Below, piece by piece: positions 1 through 7,921 of a stretch of DNA of 11,066 bases. Position 1 is the stretch's first letter; each line of letters begins with the position of its first letter. The stretch is from assembly GCA_002748505.1 (NCBI GenBank), contig PDSN01000059.1, positions 1 to 11,066 on the forward strand. The letters run 5' to 3'. Under the pieces are notes generated by a model that saw only the letters and a list, made by a program, of their open reading frames with translations, made no database searches and was not told the origin of the DNA. Made by a program: the position numbers and the translations under genes. Origin of the DNA: Gammaproteobacteria bacterium (GTDB lineage Bacteria; Pseudomonadota; Gammaproteobacteria; Pseudomonadales; Halieaceae).

Positions 1-1910
1 ACGTTGGTCGCCGCGCCGCCGCCAGTGTTGTTGACGGTGATGGTGTAGGTGAGTACATCGCCGGGCTCCACATTTCCGCCGTTGTCATCGACTACCGTTT
101 TCGCAGCACTGAGTGCAGGTATGCCGAGGTTCGCGGGGTCGCTGGCGGTCACGGTACGCTCATTGGCCTGCGCAGTTGCGTCATCACCGGGCAGGGTGGT
201 AGCGCTGGCATCAGCAGTACTGGTGATGCTGGTGGCGCTGGCGCCTGGCAGCAGGTCAATGGTGAACTCAAAGTTCGCGGTTTCACCGGGGGACAGCACC
301 TGCGCGGGGTCAGTCTCATCGCCCAGGGTTTGCAAGGTCACGGTGATAATACCACCGGCCTCGCTGACCACAAGCTCATAACCGGCGGGAATGGTCGTCG
401 CGGTAATGCTGTTGACGTCAAAAATGCTGGCGTCAAACGTTTCGGTAATCACGCTCTGGTAGGCATCGGCGGTGCCGGTGTTTTCCAGGGTGAGCGACAC
501 GGTGGCGGTGCCATCGCTGAAGTCGCTGTAGTCGTTGCTGAGGTTAAGCGCCGGGCTGACCACGTCTACGTCTACGCTGCTGCTTATGCCACCTGCCGGG
601 GCGCCATCGAAGGTTAGTACAGCTGCGTTGTTTAACACATCGCCATCGACGTTGCGCGGATCATTAACTACGCGTGCGGTTACGCGCACCACGATTTGGT
701 CATTGGTGTCATTAAGGCCATCAGGCGTGTTGGAGACGTCCCCGAAGGCAAAGGTGACGCTGTTGCCTGCGACGACCGGCGTTGGCGAACTTACGGTGAT
801 ATTGCCACCGACACTGTACACCGACGCGCTGAGGTACTGGAGAACGCCCGCTGCATCGTCTTGCAAAGTATCGCGCAGCTCGACGTTATTGGTGTCGCCT
901 TCATCGAAGGTCATGGTGAGAAAATACTCAATTTCTTCACCGATGGTGGCATCAGTAACGCCCGCGGTGTGTTGCGACTCATCGGTCGACACCACCGAGG
1001 TGCTGTGAACGGTTTTGGTGATTGCCGCACCGTTCACGGTTTGCAAAGTGGCGGAATCCGTTGCCGAACGCGCGCGGTTTTGCCCTGAACCCGTAGTGGA
1101 GTCCCAGCTTACTGTAGCGGTGTTGGAGTATGAGCCCGGACTCACCACGGTGTTGCTGATCCTCACGTCGTACGCGATGGTACAATTGCTATTGAGCGCC
1201 AGGTTAGTCATTGTGAACTGCGCAGTGCCCGTGGTGCCGTCCGCGGGCGAAGCAGCGATGGCGAAGCCTGGACAGGTGCTGGTGACGTTGGCGTTATCTA
1301 CCCACAGCATATCGGCGTTGAGGACATCCGATACTTGCACATTCTGTGCAGTGGCTGAGGACTCGGCGGCAGGGTTGCTTACCGTCAGGGTGAAGCGGTG
1401 TACGTCAGCCGCAGCCACTTGCGCAACGTCAGTGCCGTTTCCAGTGAGCTTTTCAATCGACAACTCAGGTACCACAATATCGAACGCGGTGTTGTCCAGC
1501 AGTGGCGCATTGGGGGTGCCGTCGCTTTGCTGGGATTCCAGGCGGGCCACAACAGGCAGACCGACATCCGCTTCGGTGTTGTCTGGGTTGTCGTTAACCA
1601 TAGCCACCACGCGAACCACGATGGTGTTCGGCCCAGGCCCGTTGGCATTGGCAACATCACCTAAGTCCCATGCCAGACAGGTAGGCGATGGGGGGGTACA
1701 GGCGCTGCCGGCGGCACCAGCACCAAGGCCGGAGCCTATGGTCAGGTCGCTGCCAACGCTAATGATTTGCGAGCTGACGGGAGTCACTGACACACCGATA
1801 TCGGGCAACAGCACTTGCAGCACTGCATCGTCAACATTGCCATCGGGCAGGGTGACGGTGACATCGAAGGTCGCGGTCTCACCAATTGCTACTGTCAACC
1901 ATGACGATGT
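1..1910 (-). CDS. DUF11 / isopeptide-type repeat protein, downstream part after frame disruption, runs off the left edge
   Basis: Reading the minus strand from 1910 to base 1 gives one uninterrupted frame of about 636 codons with no stop. It is in a different frame from the 1471-codon segment upstream, and the first in-frame stop behind it is TAA at 1913-1911. The translation continues the same kind of modules: one beginning with AIGETATFDVTV (about 1889), one with VPELSIEKLTG (1472), one with NGAAITKTVHS (1034), one with SPALNLSNDYS (near 557), and the beginning of another with IPALSAAKTVV (122). Cysteine pairs occur in the first two modules; the second ends its pair with CTIAYDV, matching CTITYDV and CELTYQA in upstream modules. 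No convincing start codon with a ribosome binding site exists here (TTG at 1898 is the nearest weak candidate). I therefore read this as the C-terminal continuation of the upstream gene, not an independent gene. The true C-terminus, which might carry an anchor, is outside the window. Confidence 0.85.
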
Positions 1911-4900
1911 TTACGCCTGGCTCACTGACGGTCAGAGTTTCAGTGTCGCTGCGGTTGTATTCGCGGCGATCACCGAAGGTATCGGGCAATGAATGCCATT
2001 TCAGTGCCGCAGTGTTGTTGATGTTGTCGCCGTACACCGCATTGGTGTTCACGGTGGCCTGGTAGGTCAGCTCACAGCTGGCACCCAGAGGGAACTCGTT
2101 CCAGCTCGCGCTGAAAGCATTGCCGGTGGTGCTGCTGGAGGTGGGCGCGCTGGGGCAGGTGCCGGTACCGCTGCTGCCATTGACCAGGGTCAGGCCCGCG
2201 GGCAGGGTATCGCTGACGCTGACATCGCTGGCACTCATGGTTGAGGCCGCATCATGGCTTACGGTGACCGTATAGGTGACTGTATCACCTGCGGTAGCGG
2301 GGTTGGGATTGACAGATTTGCTAATCTCCAGGATGGGTTCTGCAACCTCCATGGGGTAAAGCGCGGTCGCTACGGCGGTGCCGCCAAAATCCACCGAGGC
2401 AGAGTTATCCGCTTCATTGCCGTTTGCGTTGGCGGTCACATCCAGGACGATTGCGTCAATTTCGATAACGATTTCATCGTCCGTATTGGTGCCGTCAAGA
2501 ATGTTATGTGTAACGGCGCCAAAGGTCAGCGTAACGGTGTCATTATTGGCGGCGCCACCGCTGTTGCTGTAAACAGGTGTGGGGTTGGGAGTGGCAGCAG
2601 TGATATCGCCATTCGCTCCCACCCGAACCACTTGAGTATCGGTGATTTCGAAATCCATACCCGTTGTCGGCAGTGTGTCGCTTACCACCAGATTACTGAC
2701 ATCAACCTCGGGTATGGTGACAGTGATGGTAAAGGTGATGCTTTCACCAACCGTCAGCGCCGAACCGCCAGCGGGAGTTACCGCCAGGCCATCGGTAAGG
2801 GTAGAGTCTGTCGACTTCAAGGTTTTGCTGATGGCCGCGCCGCTCACGGTAAAGGTGGCGCTGTTGTTGGTGCGATAATCGTTGCTTTGGCCAGGATTCG
2901 CGGTATTGCCTGTACGCTCAACACCAAAAGTATTGTGCGGTGAGGTGGCAGGTGGCGCTCCTGCAATACTGTGCCATTGGAGATCGACGGGCGCGGTCAG
3001 TACGGCGCCGGCAACGGGGTTGGTATCAAAGCTGACATCGTAAGTGATGGTACAGGTATCGCCCGCTGCGAAGGTATCCCAGCTGACATCGAGACTCTCC
3101 GGGGTCGCGGCGCCATCGTAGTTGTCCGTATGCACGCCACAGTTACCTGCAAAACTGATATTGCTGTAGTGCATATCCCCGGCGAGCAAATCCGCCAGTT
3201 GCACATCGTAGGCATCAGTGCCTGAGGTGTTAGTAATCACAATCGTGCCGGTAAAATTGGCACCGCCATCACCGGTGGTTTCACTAAAGCTTTTACTCAC
3301 CGTGAGCGTGGGTTCGTTGACGGTGATGGGATCGGAGGTGGCACTGGCACTTTGCTGGTTGCCACCTGTGGGCGTCCAGTTAAGAGCCGCACTGTTGATA
3401 AGGGCGTGGCCCTGCACGTTGGTGTTGACGTTAAGCACCTGTGCACGGAACTCAATGGTAATGGTTTCAGCCACGGCGTTATTGCTGTTGCTGTTGGTCA
3501 AAGTGCCAAAATCCAGGGTGAGGCGACGGCCCTGGTCAATCGCCGCAGCGCCTATATCAGAGACTGTAGCAGCAATGCCAGAGATGGGCCCCTGACTGCT
3601 GCTCAAACCCGCACTGCCTGTTACGGAAACCACATCAACCACCGCCATGCCCGGTGGCAGAGTATCAACCACCCTTGCCGCCGGCATCTCGCCCTCGGGC
3701 ACGGTTACCACCAGTTGGTAGGTGACAATTTCACCAATATTCGCCGCAGCCGCCGCGCCCACGGGTACGATGGTGCTGTAGGATTTTTCCACGCTGGGGC
3801 TGGTCAATGTGGCATCGGCGGTATCGTTGACCGCAGGGAATGTCTCGGTGCTGGCCGCTGTGGCCGTCCAGGTCGCTTCTGCGGTTTTGGTCAGGGTGCT
3901 GGAGACGTCGGCACTGCTGTTAACCGTACACTGAACACTTACCAGCGCCGTGTCGCTGCCAAAGGGCGCACCGCCCCCGACGGGGTTGTCGTCGTTGCCA
4001 TCCAGTGGATCGTTCAGGGTGATGCCCGTGCTGAGGTTACCGCTAAAGCCCAGGTTAGTACCATTACCGTTGACCACCGTTACCGAGCCATCGTTACAGT
4101 TAAGACCGGCTACAACGGGGCTGGTGATCAGCACGTTGTGTGCGCTGGAACCACCGGTGTTTTCCACCGTAAAGGTGTAGGTCAGGATGTCGGCCGCATC
4201 GATATTGCCAACATCGCTGTCAGCCAGTTCCGTACTGGGGTCTGCGGGGACGGCAGGCGTAAACGTGGCAGCCGGATTGTCGGCTGCTGTCACACCCGCG
4301 GTAATGTTCAGCTCGGGGGCATCCAGTTCAATATTGATGGTAAACAGCTCTGAACTGAGCACTGGGTTGGAGTTGTTGTACTCCATTTGCATCAGGTTGG
4401 ATAGCACCAGCCCGTCTGCATAGGGATCGGAGGTGATGACGGTGGCGATGTCCACCGCGATAATCTGGGTGGTGACGACGACAATATCGTTATCAAAAGC
4501 CACGGAAACCGAGTTGTTGCTGGCATCAACAGTGACGACCATATGGTCTCTAAGGAGGTCACCGCCCGGGCTGCTTTCCTGTAAAAAGGTCGGGTCGGTG
4601 GGAATGGTCACGCTGGTAATACTACTGTCAGCAGCGCCCACAGCAGAGCCCACGGGAATCACCGGCAAGGGCATAAAATCAGTGATGACCACATCGTCGG
4701 TGCTGCCCGCCGGTATGGTCATTTCCAGGCGGAAAGTCACCGCTTGACCTGGGGTAAACGTCGCCGGTACGGGGTTTGGGTCGATAATGCTTTTGCGCAA
4801 GGTGTTGGGCGGAATCAGAATACTGGCGCTTGAGGTGTTTTGACTTACGCCGCCTTCAGTCAATGTATAGTCGGTCTCGGCGTTGTTGGTCAGGGTATCG

Positions 4901-5739
4901 TTCGCGGCCACCGCTTCGGTATCGCCGGCGTAGTATTGATCGATGCTGCCGGCATAGCTGATGGTACCAACTGCGCCGGCCGGTAAATCCGCTCCAAAAA
5001 TACTGCGAAGATTCCAGGTGAGTCGAGTTTGCCCGGCATTTGGTGTGTTGTTGGCTACCGTTGGTTCAGGGGGCGTTTGCGCTGCGCCGTTAATGGTGAT
5101 GTTTGTGCTGCTGGCGGTGTAGCTGATACCATCGGGTAATTCATCCACCAGCGTATAAGCACTCGCACCGCCGGTGTAATCGGACACACGGAAGTTCAGG
5201 GTGTACACCAAATCGGTAGAGCCTGGAGTATTAGAGCCGCTTACGCTCTTAACCATGGTGGATTGACGAATAGTTACGTCTGTGTTGTCACTCAGTGGGG
5301 GAATAGCAGCACCATCGTAGTTACCGTTCATGGTAACTTCGTTGTTGACGATATCCTGGCTGTTGTTTACGCCCTCCGCAAGAATATCCACCGCAAACAC
5401 TTCAAAGCTGAAGCTCAGGTCATTAGGGCCGGCGGTGCCGGTAAGGGAATCACAGGTCACGGTCAGAGTGCCGCCGGGGTTGTTGACATCTTTATCCGCA
5501 CTGTCGCTGTCCACGTTGGGTGTGGTGTTTACAGCACAGTTGGTACCGTTGGCGGCGGTTACGGTGATATCGCTGGCATTGGTGCCCGTCCATTGCAGTT
5601 TATTCGACAGAATATCATCTAACTGCACGTTATCGATGGTTGCCTGATCGGAAACATCAACCACAACGGTGTAAGTAAAGGGGTGCGAGGGGCCGGGTGG
5701 GCGCTCGTTCTCTGGGGCAGAGTGGGTCTTTTTGATGCG
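1..5739 (-). repeat. Tandem array of about 13 Ig-like modules (protein-level repeat)
   Basis: Module borders on the minus strand are approximately 5739, 5259, 4806, 4320, 3798, 3306, 2841, 2331, 1917, 1472, 1034, 560 and 122, so modules are about 140-175 residues each. They are diverged: I see similarity in protein motifs but no long identical DNA repeats. From the fifth module on, cysteine-free modules with a [TNA][VI]GE...VTVPE-like strand (fifth, seventh, eleventh) tend to alternate with cysteine-pair modules (sixth, eighth, tenth). The ninth, next to the frame disruption, looks like the VGE type but has its own close cysteine pair. Modules seven and eleven share the opener GAA-I-[ST]-K-T, and modules six, eight and ten share a C-x-[IL]-x-Y strand. 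This suggests expansion by duplication of a two-module unit of about 320 residues. The borders are my visual estimates. Confidence 0.75.
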
Positions 5740-6294
5740 CGCCAGCACGGGAGTCACATTTCGAATCACTGCGTTAGTGGTCACTGGGCCGTTGGTTCCC
5801 TCCGCCGTGTCGCCAAACTCAAAACCGGGGGTTACGCTCACCGGCAGAGCAGCGTTGAGCTCAGCAGCGACGCTGGGCTTAGTGCAGATTCTTAAGGAAA
5901 AATCAGGGCTGGATTGGGCTACCGCGCCGATGGGATAGCGGTACAGAAAGGCCTGCCCATTCTCTAAACCGTTGATCGGGTCGCCAGTGATGGGGTCTGT
6001 AAGTACGCCAGTGGCGTCGAAGGTGCCAATCAGCTCACTGCTGGCATTCTGGTTGATGAAATTGACCGACTCCACGTCTAAGTTGGGTGGATACGCTACC
6101 ACCAGGTAGGGGCCGTAGCCGATGGTGCCAGAGGTGTTCTCAAACACCGCATCGAAACAGGCGCTTTCGCCAATCAGTGGCTCGGCGGGCAGGCCGTCCA
6201 AGGTAACCACGGGTGTCTGTGCCGAAGCTGCGCCCGACAGTAACAATGAGGCTGCAAAGGCAAAAGCCGACAGATAACGTAAAGGTGATTTCAT
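1879..6294 (-). CDS. Secreted giant DUF11 / isopeptide-forming fimbrial-type repeat protein, N-terminal 1471 residues up to the frame disruption
   Basis: This encodes a probable surface stalk or adhesin. Residues 1-25 form a Sec signal peptide: MKSPLRY, a hydrophobic core, then cleavage after A23-S24-A25. Residues 26-185 are an N-terminal domain with C46 and C137. Eight Ig-like modules follow at about 186, 346, 497, 659, 833, 997, 1152 and 1322. They show DUF11-type signatures such as TVTYTVTV, VSDTLPAGL and NNTAALKW. Several begin with Lys (K349, K501, K837, K1001, K1157, K1326) and end with Asn six residues before an aromatic, as in fimbrial isopeptide D2-type domains. All ten cysteines fall in pairs within single domains, suggesting disulfides after export. 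Three ATGs in a row occupy 6300-6292. I chose the third because AAAGAGA (6307-6301) then lies six bases upstream; a start at 6468 would add 58 residues ahead of the signal peptide. The TGA at 1881 falls in mid-repeat and the modules resume in another frame, so this is either a damaged gene or a sequencing error. Ligand and substrate are unknown. Confidence 0.88.
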   Translation of the reverse strand: MKSPLRYLSAFAFAASLLLSGAASAQTPVVTLDGLPAEPLIGESACFDAVFENTSGTIGYGPYLVVAYPPNLDVESVNFINQNASSELIGTFDATGVLTDPITGDPINGLENGQAFLYRYPIGAVAQSSPDFSLRICTKPSVAAELNAALPVSVTPGFEFGDTAEGTNGPVTTNAVIRNVTPVLARIKKTHSAPENERPPGPSHPFTYTVVVDVSDQATIDNVQLDDILSNKLQWTGTNASDITVTAANGTNCAVNTTPNVDSDSADKDVNNPGGTLTVTCDSLTGTAGPNDLSFSFEVFAVDILAEGVNNSQDIVNNEVTMNGNYDGAAIPPLSDNTDVTIRQSTMVKSVSGSNTPGSTDLVYTLNFRVSDYTGGASAYTLVDELPDGISYTASSTNITINGAAQTPPEPTVANNTPNAGQTRLTWNLRSIFGADLPAGAVGTISYAGSIDQYYAGDTEAVAANDTLTNNAETDYTLTEGGVSQNTSSASILIPPNTLRKSIIDPNPVPATFTPGQAVTFRLEMTIPAGSTDDVVITDFMPLPVIPVGSAVGAADSSITSVTIPTDPTFLQESSPGGDLLRDHMVVTVDASNNSVSVAFDNDIVVVTTQIIAVDIATVITSDPYADGLVLSNLMQMEYNNSNPVLSSELFTINIELDAPELNITAGVTAADNPAATFTPAVPADPSTELADSDVGNIDAADILTYTFTVENTGGSSAHNVLITSPVVAGLNCNDGSVTVVNGNGTNLGFSGNLSTGITLNDPLDGNDDNPVGGGAPFGSDTALVSVQCTVNSSADVSSTLTKTAEATWTATAASTETFPAVNDTADATLTSPSVEKSYSTIVPVGAAAAANIGEIVTYQLVVTVPEGEMPAARVVDTLPPGMAVVDVVSVTGSAGLSSSQGPISGIAATVSDIGAAAIDQGRRLTLDFGTLTNSNSNNAVAETITIEFRAQVLNVNTNVQGHALINSAALNWTPTGGNQQSASATSDPITVNEPTLTVSKSFSETTGDGGANFTGTIVITNTSGTDAYDVQLADLLAGDMHYSNISFAGNCGVHTDNYDGAATPESLDVSWDTFAAGDTCTITYDVSFDTNPVAGAVLTAPVDLQWHSIAGAPPATSPHNTFGVERTGNTANPGQSNDYRTNNSATFTVSGAAISKTLKSTDSTLTDGLAVTPAGGSALTVGESITFTITVTIPEVDVSNLVVSDTLPTTGMDFEITDTQVVRVGANGDITAATPNPTPVYSNSGGAANNDTVTLTFGAVTHNILDGTNTDDEIVIEIDAIVLDVTANANGNEADNSASVDFGGTAVATALYPMEVAEPILEISKSVNPNPATAGDTVTYTVTVSHDAASTMSASDVSVSDTLPAGLTLVNGSSGTGTCPSAPTSSSTTGNAFSASWNEFPLGASCELTYQATVNTNAVYGDNINNTAALKWHSLPDTFGDRREYNRSDTETLTVSEPGVNIVMVDSSNW

Positions 6295-6542
6295 CATCAT
6301 TCTCTTTGGTGATAACAACCCGCCATGCCGGTTTTTTGGCAATGGCGATAAGCTCCAGGATGGCCATCCAGTAATCTGGACAGCATTTCGCGCCATCATA
6401 CAATATAAGAAAGTGTAAATATGCAGGGTTTTTAAGGAATTGACCAAATAATCGGCTTGAGCCGCCAATTGTTACAAAGCCTATACGTTAGCGGCGAAAT
6501 ACGAGCTTGCGAGGCGGTGATGGCGGCACCACCTCGCATTGT
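6295..6542. other. Intergenic region between the transporter gene and the repeat-protein gene
   Basis: This 248-base stretch has no credible gene; the open frames across it give low-complexity or shadow peptides. Next to the transporter stop it contains a strong hairpin (listed separately). The middle part (about 6375-6450) is AT-rich compared with the flanks and is the natural place for the promoter of the repeat-protein gene. On the minus strand it contains TATGAT (6400-6395), a near-consensus -10 hexamer, but no good -35 at 15-19 bases upstream; TTTACA (6419-6414) is too close, with 13 bases between. A promoter here is therefore plausible but unproven. The last bases before the gene (6307-6301, AAAGAGA) are the likely ribosome binding site. 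Confidence 0.5.
6509..6537 (-). terminator. GC-rich hairpin just downstream of the transporter gene, possible terminator
   Basis: On the minus strand GCGAGGTGGTG pairs with CACCGCCTCGC around the 7-base loop CCGCCAT. This is an 11-pair stem with one T-G wobble, starting five bases after the transporter TGA (6545-6543). It is positioned like a terminator or an mRNA 3'-end protecting structure. The stem is followed by AAGCTCGTATTTC, not by a T-run, so a classical intrinsic terminator is doubtful. Confidence 0.45.
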
Positions 6543-7892
6543 TCAGCGCAGGGACTGGGCGAAAATACCGAGAATGACCAGGGGGCAGACGTAGCGCACG
6601 TAACCTGGCCAGATGCGCCAGAACAGGCTGTGTTCCGCATTGGCATCGTTCTTTTGCAGCTCGGCCAGCAGTGAGTTGCGATGCCATACCCAGCCTGCAA
6701 ACACGCAGAGCATAAAGCCCAGCAGGGGTTGGCTGTAGCGCGTGGTCAGGGCGATAACAAAGCCAAAAAGGGTGTCGAAATTCAGTAAAATACCCAGGCT
6801 GACCAGGAAAATAGCCCCGCCGATCAGGTAGGTGACGCGGTGACGGGGTTGGTTGTAGGTTTCTACGGTATAGGCCACCGGCACTTCCAGCATGGAAATA
6901 GACGAGGTCAGGGCGGCAATGCTCATCAAAAAGAAAAATACGCTGGAAACCACAATGCCCGCAGTGCCCATGCTCTCAAACAATGCGGGCAAAACAGTAA
7001 AAATCAGGGTGTCTTCCGACAGCAGGGCGCCGCTTTCGGTGAAAATCTGAACCCCGTTGTGGGCCGCCACGTACATGGCAGGTAACACCAAAAAGCCCGC
7101 CACCACAGCGATGCAGACATCCACCAGAGTGACCATGCCACCGAGTTTGGGCAGGTGTTCCCGGTCGTTGATGTAGGAACCGTAGACCAGCATAGTACCC
7201 ACGCCCAAAGACAGGGAGAAAAAGGCCGAGCCCAGGGCCGCCACAATCAGCTCCGGTTGCAGCGCAGAGGAAAGATCCGGTTGTAAATAGACTTTTAAAC
7301 CCTGCATCGCTCCGGGCAGGGTCAGCACATACACGACCAGAGCGACCAGCATCAGTAACAGCGCGGGCATGAGACGCGATGACCAGCGCTCGATACCCGA
7401 TTGCACGCCCTTGGAAATAATGCCCACGGTCAGCAACATGAATACTGCGGCAAACAAGATATTGCGTGAAAAAGAAAACTCTATCAACCAGGCGTGAATA
7501 CCGTGCAGGCCAAACAGTTCAAACAGCGAGCCGAGACAGTAGGCTATCATCCAACCGGCGACAATCGCGTAGAAACTCAAAATTAAACTGGCCACGGTAA
7601 AACCGATAATGCCCGTTGTCGCACCGATTCGGGCGCTTACCGGCCCGTTGCTGATCTGTTTTAAGGCGCTGACCGTGTTGGCGTGGGCATGGCGGCCGAT
7701 GATTAACTCCGCCATCAGCGCGGGGTAGGCCAGGACAAAGGCTAAAAGCAAATACACCAATAAAAACGCGGCACCACCGTTGCTGGCAGCCTGGGTGGGA
7801 AATCCCCAGATATTACCCAGGCCAACCGCACTGCCTGCGGCGGCCATGATAAATCCAAAACGTGAACTGAATTCTCCGCGGGTTGCAGCCAT
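6543..7892 (-). CDS. Sodium-dependent transporter, NSS (SNF) family
   Basis: This is an inner-membrane symporter that should couple inward sodium flow to uptake of an amino acid or similar small solute; the substrate cannot be read from sequence. At 449 residues it matches short 11-helix bacterial NSS proteins such as MhsT. TM1 has the family signature GSAVGLGN (20-27) followed by IWGFPTQAASNGG, with the unwound helix-break glycines and backbone sodium-site positions of LeuT. TM6 carries FFSLSLGVGTMLVYGSY (about 224-240), equivalent to the LeuT substrate-contact helix. TM8 carries ALTSSISML (327-335), whose T329/S330/S331 correspond to the sodium-coordinating Thr-Ser of LeuT. Unusually, position 30 is Gly where LeuT and many relatives have the extracellular-gate Arg, and position 37 is Ser where LeuT has Glu. 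The ATG at 7892 starts right before the typical EFSSRFGFI entry to TM1; a weak GAG (7903-7901) lies eight bases upstream. The gene follows the AsmA-like gene after 89 bases on the same strand. Confidence 0.93.
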   Translation of the reverse strand: MAATRGEFSSRFGFIMAAAGSAVGLGNIWGFPTQAASNGGAAFLLVYLLLAFVLAYPALMAELIIGRHAHANTVSALKQISNGPVSARIGATTGIIGFTVASLILSFYAIVAGWMIAYCLGSLFELFGLHGIHAWLIEFSFSRNILFAAVFMLLTVGIISKGVQSGIERWSSRLMPALLLMLVALVVYVLTLPGAMQGLKVYLQPDLSSALQPELIVAALGSAFFSLSLGVGTMLVYGSYINDREHLPKLGGMVTLVDVCIAVVAGFLVLPAMYVAAHNGVQIFTESGALLSEDTLIFTVLPALFESMGTAGIVVSSVFFFLMSIAALTSSISMLEVPVAYTVETYNQPRHRVTYLIGGAIFLVSLGILLNFDTLFGFVIALTTRYSQPLLGFMLCVFAGWVWHRNSLLAELQKNDANAEHSLFWRIWPGYVRYVCPLVILGIFAQSLR

Positions 7893-7921
7893 TGTGATGT
7901 CTCGACGTTGTTATCGACGCG

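Noticed and set aside
1882..1910. Programmed ribosomal frameshift at the disruption
   Set aside because: No slippery heptamer, no rare-codon or stop-codon context like that of prfB, and no evident downstream stimulatory structure were seen. An indel or sequence error is simpler.
1015..1992. A 325-codon open frame on the plus strand
   Set aside because: It lies antisense to the repeat-protein coding region, has a low-complexity Ala/Val/Ser/Leu composition and no domain. It is a shadow of codon bias on the opposite strand.
3352..4353. A 333-codon open frame on the plus strand
   Set aside because: It is fully antisense to well-supported DUF11-type modules, with a Gly/Arg/His-rich peptide and no recognisable domain or ribosome binding site.
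1..6294. Phase-variable simple-sequence repeat in the repeat-protein gene
   Set aside because: The longest simple tracts seen are short (for example seven G at 1690-1696 and the three ATGs). None lies at the frame disruption, and the reading frame through the G tract is intact.
6400..6419. Promoter TTTACA / TATGAT for the repeat protein
   Set aside because: The spacing between the two hexamers is only 13 bases, too short for a standard sigma-70 promoter. It is mentioned only in the intergenic entry.
6295..6468. N-terminal extension of the repeat protein from an ATG at 6468
   Set aside because: The extra 58 residues precede a clear signal peptide, are not conserved-looking, and cover the AT-rich promoter-like region.
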